A stretch of DNA of 43,825 nucleotides from Phytomonas francai (Eukaryota > Euglenozoa > Kinetoplastea > Trypanosomatida > Trypanosomatidae), in contig MJCC01000021.1 of the NCBI GenBank assembly GCA_001766655.1, forward strand, positions 175,501 through 219,325, given 5' to 3'. A program made the position numbers and the translations under genes. Of this stretch, positions 1 to 6,572 are shown piece after piece. Under the pieces are notes generated by a model that was given only the letters and a program-made list of their open reading frames with translations, had not been told where the DNA came from and did not search any database. Each line of letters opens with the position of its first letter. Position 1 is the stretch's first letter.

Positions 1-383
1 CTTTGTCTGTACCCGCGCCCTTGCCCGCACCCGCGGCTTTGTCCGCGCCTGCGCCTTTGCCTGCACCCGCGCCTTTGCCCTCGCCAGCGGTTTTGTCGAC
101 ACCCGCGGCTTTTCCCGCCCCCGTATCCTTCCACTCCGTCAAGGCCGCGGACGAGGGGGCGGGCTTGCCCAAGAGCCTGCCGGTGCCCGCCGCGCCGAGC
201 CCTTTTGAGGCGTCGGGCGCCTCCTGCATGGATATCCCCCTCCCCTCCCGGGAGTGGATCACGGCGCCCGTGGCCGTTCCCGTCCCTGTTCCCGTCCCCA
301 CACCATCCAATACCTCCGCAAAAGACGTTAAAGGAGAGGAGCGCGGCCATCATCATCATCATCACCGTTCACACGATTTTTGA
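1..383 (+). CDS. 3' end of a Pro/Ala-rich low-complexity protein (partial, 5' end outside window)
   Basis: The reading frame is open from the window edge (first complete codon at position 3) to a TGA at 381-383, with no ATG at its head, so this is the C-terminal fragment of a longer gene. The first ~40 residues are degenerate repeats of Pro-Ala-Pro-Leu type, encoded by a GC-rich imperfect DNA repeat (about 1-115). Then come a less repetitive stretch, a Pro-Val run (PVPVPVP) and a very basic C-terminus in which six consecutive histidines precede RSHDF. I do not recognise a family. Low-complexity Pro/Ala tails occur in several trypanosomatid surface and cytoskeletal proteins, but nothing here assigns one. 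The strong GC bias and sharp transition to AT-rich DNA after 383 support a real gene end. Confidence 0.6.
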   Translation, partial: LSVPAPLPAPAALSAPAPLPAPAPLPSPAVLSTPAAFPAPVSFHSVKAADEGAGLPKSLPVPAAPSPFEASGASCMDIPLPSREWITAPVAVPVPVPVPTPSNTSAKDVKGEERGHHHHHHRSHDF

Positions 384-1125
384 AACAGCACATAGCGCTG
401 CTTGGGGGGAGGCAGGCGTCTGAAGAAGCGTTTTACGAGTGTGCATACCGACACACAGAGAGGCTGTGAATCGCATCCAATTTGAGAAGATATATTTCGG
501 TAGCTTTTTTCCCTTATTTAGAATTTTGGTGGGGTTCAGACGAAAAGGGTTATTCCTTCTTTTTTATATTGAAAATTTTGTTGTGTTTGCCTTCATCTTT
601 TCAACTATATAGCTCTAGAAGGGAATGGGTGGGTGAGGTAAGCTATGTGTCTAATTCTGGGATGGAGCTTTGTGTGACATTTAAAGAATATTTAGAGTAT
701 TTTGAGTTGGACTATTTTACTCGACTCAACAGGGTTACAGATTGGAAGGTTCTGAAAAAATGCGCATTTCCGCATGCTCGATTTGAGCATTCCATCTTCT
801 CTCCGTCATGTGGGTTGCTTTGCGGTCATCTCGTGACAGCTTTTCATTTTCTCGTTTCAAGTGTTCTTGGTTTGAATGTATGGGAGTATACCCATTCTTT
901 TCGTTCTCATGCTTATTTTTCGATGTTTGGCTCACTTCATCGTTTCTCACTTTGTTACTAAAATAAAATAAGAATAAATAAGCCCTAAAATACATCGAGA
1001 GCTAATTGAGCGGTTCCCATTGCGTATTTAGATCCGCACACGAAAGGACACCTCATTGACGCGAACCGGTACATTGTAGAGGTTGCTCGATCCAGGGCCC
1101 AGCTCAGCGTGGATTATTTTTCTCG
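384..1125. other. intergenic spacer, AT-rich
   Basis: This 742-bp spacer lies between the Pro/Ala-rich gene and the first nucleoplasmin-like gene. An open frame of about 160 codons runs through 482-961 on the + strand, but it starts with TTG, is rich in Phe/Tyr/Leu/Ser as expected of translated AT-rich spacer, and shows no domain. I treat it as chance. T-rich stretches near 505-600 and 845-920 could serve as polypyrimidine tracts. No tRNA or other RNA gene was recognised. Confidence 0.6.
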
Positions 1126-1623
1126 ATGGAGTCCTTTTTTGGTGTGGAAGTCACGGTGGGGAAACCCTTCAAGCCGAAAATTCCGAGCGACCGTGTGCTC
1201 CACGTGTCCCAGATGGCCCTTCCTGCCGGTGCCCGTGATGCCGTGACCTTCCGCGTCGTGCTGGACGGCAAGTCCTTCACCATCGCGACCCTCGACCCGA
1301 AGCGAGGCGTCTACTTTATGCGCTTAGACTTTGTGGTAAGTCCAATGCAAAAAGTGTTGTTTGCGGCCGACGGGCCACAGGAAAAGGATAGCGTGCATAT
1401 CACAGGTTTCACCCAACCCAACGACGATATTGAGGAGGACGAGGAAGAGAAAGAGGAGGAAGAAGAGGAGGAAGAAGAGGAGGATTCGGTAGACGGATCT
1501 GATGAGATTTCACAGACTAAGGCTCCGATTCATAGGAAAAATGTCCCAACAGGCAAGGGAAAGCAATTGAAGACGGGTATCAAGGGGGATGGAAAGTCGG
1601 GTAGGAAGCGCGAGCGTCGGTAG
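1126..1623 (+). CDS. nucleoplasmin-like domain protein, short form with basic tail
   Basis: This 165-residue protein is the first of three tandem paralogues. Residues 1 to about 100 form a nucleoplasmin-like beta domain of the FKBP39/HD2 type. Visible landmarks are KPKIPSD, LHVSQMALP, SFTIATLDPKRGVYFMRLDF and VHITGF, all matched in the two downstream genes. A Glu-dominated acidic tract (about 103-123) follows, then a Lys/Arg-rich tail ending GRKRERR that resembles a nuclear or nucleolar targeting signal. Nucleoplasmin-fold proteins form pentamers and chaperone histones or ribosomal proteins; in trypanosomes the equivalent N-terminal domain is the unique domain of NOPP44/46. A nuclear or nucleolar chaperone role is therefore inferred. 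The start MESFFGVEV aligns with the starts of both paralogues. It lacks the RGG repeats of its neighbour, so RNA binding cannot be assumed. Confidence 0.85.
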   Translation: MESFFGVEVTVGKPFKPKIPSDRVLHVSQMALPAGARDAVTFRVVLDGKSFTIATLDPKRGVYFMRLDFVVSPMQKVLFAADGPQEKDSVHITGFTQPNDDIEEDEEEKEEEEEEEEEEDSVDGSDEISQTKAPIHRKNVPTGKGKQLKTGIKGDGKSGRKRERR

Positions 1624-2080
1624 GCCCACGTGTTTAAACAATAATAATGAATATGCGTATTGCAAAAAATGGATGCCGTCGTATTTAAAGAGTCATGAAT
1701 AGTAAGGCATGCGACCGTTCCCCCGCCCCCATATAAAATGATCATTTTTTTTTTTTTAGGAGCGATGTGCTACTTTTGCATAACTTTCCCATTTTTTTGT
1801 CTTGAACTATTACTTTTTATCCCTCTTTTTCCCTTTCTCCGCCAATTACCCTCTCTTGAATACCCTCATATCAACACAGTAATTAATTTTTATAAGTTTT
1901 AATTTTCAATTAAAAACAGATCATTTTTTCTGCTTTTCTAAGCCATCTTTTGATCGTTTTACACACACCCGTATAAGCAATAAAGCATTTCCTCTTTATC
2001 TAACCCTAACCATCGACGAAGCATCTATAAAACTCGCACGTCGTTATACTCATTTCCCTCATCGATACTAAACGATAGAA
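1624..2080. other. intergenic spacer with long pyrimidine-rich tract
   Basis: This spacer separates the first and second nucleoplasmin-like genes. It contains a T11-12 run at about 1747-1757 and a pyrimidine-rich block at about 1787-1855 (TTTTT, CCCTCTTTTTCCC, TTCTCC). Both are plausible trans-splicing and polyadenylation signals for the NOPP44/46-like gene. No coding region or structured RNA is visible. Confidence 0.55.
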
Positions 2081-2638
2081 ATGGAAGGATTTTACGGACT
2101 TGAGGTTGCCGCCGGCAAGCAGCAGGTGAAGCCGAAGATCCCGGAGGGCTGTGCGCTGCGGGTGACCCAGCTCGCCGTCCCCGCGAACGCGACCGGCACC
2201 CTCTCCCTCCTCGTCTCCTTCGAGGGCAAGCAGTTCACGGTCGCGACGCTCGACCCGAAGAAGGGCATCTACCAGATGAACACGGACCTCGTCTTCACGG
2301 AGGCGCAGGCCGTTTCTTTTGCCGCGCAGGGCAGCGGCGTCGTGCACCTCACGGGCTACGTCCAGCCCGTCGGCGCGGACGACCTCATGAGCGACATGCT
2401 CGACGAAGACGAGGACGAGGACGGGGAGCTGGAGGAGGCCCTGGAGGACAGCGACGACGAGGACGAGGCCCAGCCCGCCGCGAAGGGCGCCAAGGCCGGC
2501 AAGAAGGTCGAGGCGAAGGAGGACAGCGACCCCGACTTCGACGAGGAGGATGACGAGGACGACGAGGAGGTCGACGAGGAAGACGACGAGCAGGAGGGTG
2601 ACGGCGCTCTCTCCGCCAGCCACAAAGCCCACGCTCAG

Positions 2639-2671
<33 letters not shown>

Positions 2672-3157
2672 GAGGACGACGACGAGGAGGTCGACGAGGA
2701 AGACGACGATGAGGACGACGAGGGCGACGACGAGGAGGACGGCGACGGTGATGACGACGACGAGGAGGACGACGAGGGTGATGACGACGACGAGAGCGAA
2801 GATGAAGCCCCAGCGAAGTTTCAGCGTCGGGAGCAGCAGGGCCGCGGCGGAAACTTCCGCGGTGGGGACCGTGGTGGGAACTTCCGTGGTGGCAACCGCG
2901 GCGGAGGCTTCCGCGGCGGTGATCGCGGCGGCAATCGGGGTGGGAACTTCCGCGGCGGTGATCGCGGCGGCAATCGGGGTGGGAACTTCCGCGGCGGCAA
3001 CCGCGGCGGCGGCTTCCGCGGCGGGGACCGTGGTGGGAACTTCCGCGGCGGCGACCGTGGTGGGAACTTCCGCGGCGGCGACCGCGGTGGCTTTAGGGGC
3101 GGGAATCGCGGCGGTAACTTCCGAGGCGGCCGCGGCAATTCTCGGGGGCGCCACTAA
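2081..3157 (+). CDS. NOPP44/46: nucleolar RNA-binding phosphoprotein of the NOPP44/46 type
   Basis: This 358-residue protein has the three-part architecture known for trypanosome NOPP44/46. Residues 1-105 are a nucleoplasmin-like domain (MEGFYGLEV, LRVTQLAVP, FTVATLDPKKGIYQMNTDL, VVHLTGYVQP). Residues ~106-245 are an extremely acidic Asp/Glu region including an 11-Asp run. Residues ~246-358 are Gly/Arg repeats built on FRGG and RGG units ending RGNSRGRH. In T. brucei this family is a nucleolar RNA-binding phosphoprotein linked to 60S subunit biogenesis; the orthology call rests on architecture and the N-terminal match. The coding sequence is GC-rich and internally repetitive, so copy number of GAC and FRGG units may vary between alleles. 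A 382-codon antisense frame across this gene (2006-3154) is a by-product of the repeats. Confidence 0.88.
2839..3150 (+). repeat. FRGG/RGG-coding tandem repeats in the NOPP44/46-like gene
   Basis: Imperfect tandem units encode variants of GGNFRGGDRGG and GGFRGGNRGG for about 100 codons. Units are 21-33 bp and differ mainly at the Asp/Asn position and in third codon positions. RGG repeats are common RNA-binding and arginine-methylation targets. The preceding acidic region contains a (GAC)n run at about 2640-2672, also prone to slippage. Confidence 0.85.
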
Positions 3158-4137
3158 CTCGATATCCAGAAAAGGCGACCCTCTCGGGAAAGAGGCACTG
3201 ACACAAGCTTAGAGGCAAAGATAAATGGTTTCGTTTATATAACATAATCCTTTAAGGTTGTCGAAGGGAGTATGCAAAGAAAATGTTAAGGAACCCAAAC
3301 GCTTTTCATTTACACTGATACACACATGCACATGGTATTTCCAAGCCATATAGCATAAGAGGATACATCTTTGGTAACTCTACTAATCATCTTAATAAAA
3401 TGGATAAAAGATGTAAGATACGAAAAAGGAGGGGTCTTCAGTTTGGACCGAATTTATGAACTTGCCACAAAGAGCCTTTTTAATCGCGACATCCCCTTCC
3501 CAGAGATAAGTTTTTTTTTTTTTTAATCTACGAGCAGTGGCCAAGAGCTTTGAGCATATATATAAAAAGCATATAATTCAAACTGACAAGACGTAAATGC
3601 GATCTTTTTTTAATTTCAATTTTTCGTTAAAAATTTTTCTTTATATATGTGTTCTCATGCAACCATATCCGGAAGATTGGCGCATGCATGGTAGATAATA
3701 AAAGGGGAAAGGAAATAATAAAGCGTAACTTTTCTGAGACCCCAGCCGTGGAAGACGGCGCGTAAACACGAGTGTAAATCTAAGCAGTTGAGTTCTTTTT
3801 CATTTTAAGAAATCGATAATAAAAGAAGCATGATATAATTTTAAAGTAAGGCTATGAAAAGGAATAAGGTCATATCTTTTTCCCGCTTCCTTGTTAAGAG
3901 GAGGAGGTGAACACATTTGTTGAGAACATGCATAAGAATATGGTTAAATGACTGCTTTTTGATTCGTATTACTCTCCTTGATTTGTTGTGTTTTCCTCCC
4001 CTCATTTAGGCTACATATTTCGACCCTCTTTTGTTTAGGTCATCATTTTATAGAACTCTTTTCAACAAAAAAATCTAACGCTTTCAGCTTTCTTCCCTTT
4101 CATTCGTTTCTCTTTCTAAAACGGGCTGTAGTCAATC
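3158..4137. other. long intergenic spacer (980 bp), AT-rich
   Basis: No supported gene is visible here. A T12 run lies at about 3511-3523 and further T-rich stretches precede the next gene (about 3981-4120), the likely source of its splice acceptor. An open frame at 3978-4178 overlaps the start of the third paralogue out of frame and is not credible. The spacer is roughly twice as long as most others in the window, but I see no remnant of a further nucleoplasmin-like copy. Confidence 0.5.
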
Positions 4138-5145
4138 ATGATGGAGCAGTTTCATGCTTTTCAGGTGTCTCCTGGTAAGGAGCACACGCTGGAGGTGCTA
4201 CCTCAGAACGGTTATCACCTCTCTATTGTCTCCTTCCCGCACGAGACGAAGGGCGGCCGCACAACGCTTTACGTCTCAGTCGAGGGGAAATCGCACGCAG
4301 TGGCTACCCTTGATTTTGCAAAAAATATCTTGCAGGTACCCCTAGATTTGGTCTTTAATGGTTCCCAAAGGGCCGTTTTCCATGCCAAGGGCTCGTCCGC
4401 GGTGCACTGCGTTGGTTATATTCGCGAAATCGACATTGATGGAGACGATGGGCTTTCTCCTTTTGGCTATGATGACGATGAGGAGGAGGAGAACGAGGGC
4501 GATCAGACAGCTCCCTCAAACAGGAAGGCTAAAATTGAGGCCATGAAGTTCCTTAAAAAAGACGACAAAAAGGGAGAGGAACACCACTCAGACAATGACT
4601 ATGAGGAAGAAGATGATGATATCGACAGCGACGAGGAGCTGGAAACGGACAGCAACGAGCAGGATCCGACGCAGGCCCCTCCTTCATCGTCCGACGATGA
4701 CGAGGAGGACGACGTACATGTCGACCATGACGTTTCCGATACTGAGGACTCGGATATTGCTGACGATGGGATGAAGCCGTCCTCTGATGATGAGGATGCC
4801 GAGGATGTTTCTTCAAACCCTCCTGATGTATCTTCGGATGATGAAGAGGATGAAGATGAGGAGATTGAGGATGAGGAGATTGAGGATAAGGCGCCCCCAG
4901 CGAAGCTCTCTCGTAATGAAAACAATTCCCCGCGGCGCCAGCAGCAGTCGGCGAAGGGCAGCCCACCAAAGCAGTCCCCGAACAGCCCGCCAAAGCAGTC
5001 CCCGAACAGCCCGCCAAAGCAGTCCCCGAACAGCCCGCCAAAGCAGTCCCCGAACAGCTCATCAAAGCAGTCCCCGAACAGCTCATCAAAGCAGTCTCCG
5101 AACCAGGCCGCTCATAAGGCTGGTGGTAAACGCAAGCGCGGCTAG
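4138..5145 (+). CDS. nucleoplasmin-like domain protein with acidic region and KQSPN-repeat tail
   Basis: This is the third tandem paralogue, 335 residues. The N-terminal ~105 residues match the other two at MMEQFHAFQV, HLSIVSFP, SHAVATLDFAKNILQVPLDL and AVHCVGYI, so the same nucleoplasmin-like fold is expected. Residues ~110-260 are acidic and rich in Asp-Glu-Ser, with many SDDE/SSDDEE motifs typical of CK2 phosphorylation sites. The tail has four PPKQSPNS units and two SSKQSPN units, then ends GGKRKRG, a probable nuclear signal. There is no RGG repeat. Two ATGs are adjacent (4138 and 4141); the second aligns exactly with the paralogue starts, the first would be met first by scanning. It is more divergent from the other two than they are from each other. 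A nucleolar or chromatin chaperone role is inferred from family and neighbours only. Confidence 0.82.
   Translation: MMEQFHAFQVSPGKEHTLEVLPQNGYHLSIVSFPHETKGGRTTLYVSVEGKSHAVATLDFAKNILQVPLDLVFNGSQRAVFHAKGSSAVHCVGYIREIDIDGDDGLSPFGYDDDEEEENEGDQTAPSNRKAKIEAMKFLKKDDKKGEEHHSDNDYEEEDDDIDSDEELETDSNEQDPTQAPPSSSDDDEEDDVHVDHDVSDTEDSDIADDGMKPSSDDEDAEDVSSNPPDVSSDDEEDEDEEIEDEEIEDKAPPAKLSRNENNSPRRQQQSAKGSPPKQSPNSPPKQSPNSPPKQSPNSPPKQSPNSSSKQSPNSSSKQSPNQAAHKAGGKRKRG
4963..5103 (+). repeat. 24-bp coding tandem repeat (PPKQSPNS)
   Basis: Four near-identical 24-bp units (4963-4986, 4987-5010, 5011-5034, 5035-5058) encode PPKQSPNS. They are followed by two diverged units (5059-5103) in which PP has become SS. The S-P pairs in each unit are potential proline-directed phosphorylation sites. 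Near-identity of units two to four suggests recent expansion. Confidence 0.9.
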
Positions 5146-5624
5146 ATAGGAAGCTTTAGCACCTAACAGAGCATCGAAAAGCCTCATAAAGAGGGTGTTT
5201 TGAAGTCCTGTTAACCGAGAAAACTATTTAAGGTTAAAATTTATCACCTTTTTAAGTTACACTTCCTGTTTCAGTTTATAATGCCCAAATATTAATTAAA
5301 TTGGGAATATTATAAATAGGGAAAACAATTAATTCATTTCTGAAAATAAGTTGACGACTAATAAAGAATAAAATTGTTGTAGATTAACACAATATTATGT
5401 CAGCATAGCTGATAACCGTGTCTTCTTATACATCTTCACGTCTTGTTGATAACCCTTCCAAAACTCGGCTTGTCCTCCCCTTCCCCTTTCTACAGTTGCA
5501 ATATTACTTTCCTGATAGTCTTTGGTTTGTAATTTTTTGAAACTTACTAAGTGCTTTCATCGAAAAGGTACTTTTTACTTATTGAGCTATCTTTTTCTTT
5601 TATTTTTGTTGATGGTATGCCAAA
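5146..5624. other. intergenic spacer, AT-rich
   Basis: This spacer lies between the third nucleoplasmin-like gene and CIA2. Pyrimidine-rich stretches at about 5470-5500 (CCTCCCCTTCCCCTTTCTACAG) and 5588-5610 are candidate splice-acceptor regions for CIA2; the first ends in a clear CAG at about 5494-5496. No coding region is seen. Confidence 0.5.
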
Positions 5625-6098
5625 ATGCTTGAAAACCCGTCGCCGCAGGTATACGATGTCTCTCTAGGTATTACGCGCACCCCCGAGGAGCTTGCTGCCG
5701 AGGACGACGACACCGTCGAGGATCCTATTGACAGCCTGGAGGTCTTCGAGTACATCCGGCGCATTCGCGACCCCGAGCATCCGCACACCCTCGAGGAGCT
5801 CAAGGTGCTGGAGCCGTCGCTGATAACGGTGGACTGGGCGCGGCGCCGCGTGAAGGTGCTCTTCACGCCGACGGTGCCGCACTGCAGCCTGACGGCCGTC
5901 ATCGGGCTGAGCATCCTGCTGAAGCTGCAGAACGCGCTGCCGCAGTACACAAAGGTGGACGTGTACGTCACCCCCGGCTCCCACATCCAGGAGGAGCAGG
6001 TCAACAAACAGCTCAACGATAAGGAGAGGGTCGCCGCGGCGCTGGAGAACCGTAGCCTGTTGAGTGTGGTCGAGACGTGTATTGCGGATTCTGAGTGA
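5625..6098 (+). CDS. CIA2: CIA2/MIP18 family cytosolic Fe-S assembly factor
   Basis: This 157-residue protein spans the full MIP18/FAM96 (DUF59) family. Members work with CIA1 and MMS19 to deliver Fe-S clusters to cytosolic and nuclear apoproteins such as DNA polymerases and helicases. Visible landmarks are an acidic N-terminus, EVFEYIRRIRDPEHPHTLEEL (quoted in part), the middle strand VKVLFTPTVPHCSL with the conserved reactive cysteine (Cys87), the helix AVIGLSILLKL, and the C-terminal KERVAAALEN segment. Length matches the eukaryotic family. The ATG at 5625 gives the expected N-terminal extension before the domain. The gene ends with TGA, evidence that UGA is a true stop here. The CIA2A versus CIA2B subtype was not resolved. 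Confidence 0.93.
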   Translation: MLENPSPQVYDVSLGITRTPEELAAEDDDTVEDPIDSLEVFEYIRRIRDPEHPHTLEELKVLEPSLITVDWARRRVKVLFTPTVPHCSLTAVIGLSILLKLQNALPQYTKVDVYVTPGSHIQEEQVNKQLNDKERVAAALENRSLLSVVETCIADSE

Positions 6099-6572
6099 GG
6101 GGATTAGGACCTTGCTTCTTTCCATTTTTTTCTCTTATGTGAATGCGCGGGGGTCGAGGGAGAGAAAGAAATTTGCAAGGTGCTTATGCTAATATTACTG
6201 GTATAAAATATTTACATAAAACGTACTTTTTTCTTTTTTTTACCCGTAAATAATTTGCGGATGTCACAACGAAAATCGCAGGAACATCGATTACATCTTT
6301 CACGAGACGATAAATTTTGTTTGAATTCTATAGAGTTGACGTAGATGGGACTTGATGCAGGGACTTTCACATTATACACTTCCTGATTGCTTAGTTTTTT
6401 TTTTTAATGTGTGCGCCTTCTGATCACGATCTGGTGGTCCTTGGGGTTCTCCAAAGTGCATTGAACTACGTAAATCTATAGACGTAGCTACTATATATAT
6501 ACATATATAATGAGAGACCATTCCATAATAGGTTTGACAGAACCAGAGCTTTCAAGACATTAATCGAGTGCG
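6099..6572. other. intergenic spacer with T11 tract
   Basis: This spacer lies between CIA2 and the PIF1-like helicase. A T-rich block at 6228-6241 and an uninterrupted T11 at 6395-6405 are present. The first AG after the latter is at 6455-6456, a candidate spliced-leader acceptor for the helicase mRNA. A short (TA)n stretch is at about 6490-6510. No gene is visible. Confidence 0.5.

Noticed and set aside
482..961. 159-codon forward frame
   Set aside because: TTG start, AT-rich composition and no domain; looks like translated spacer.
2006..3154. 382-codon antisense frame opposite the NOPP44/46-like gene
   Set aside because: It translates the acidic and RGG repeats backwards into Val/Leu and Ala runs; the + strand protein has clear family architecture.
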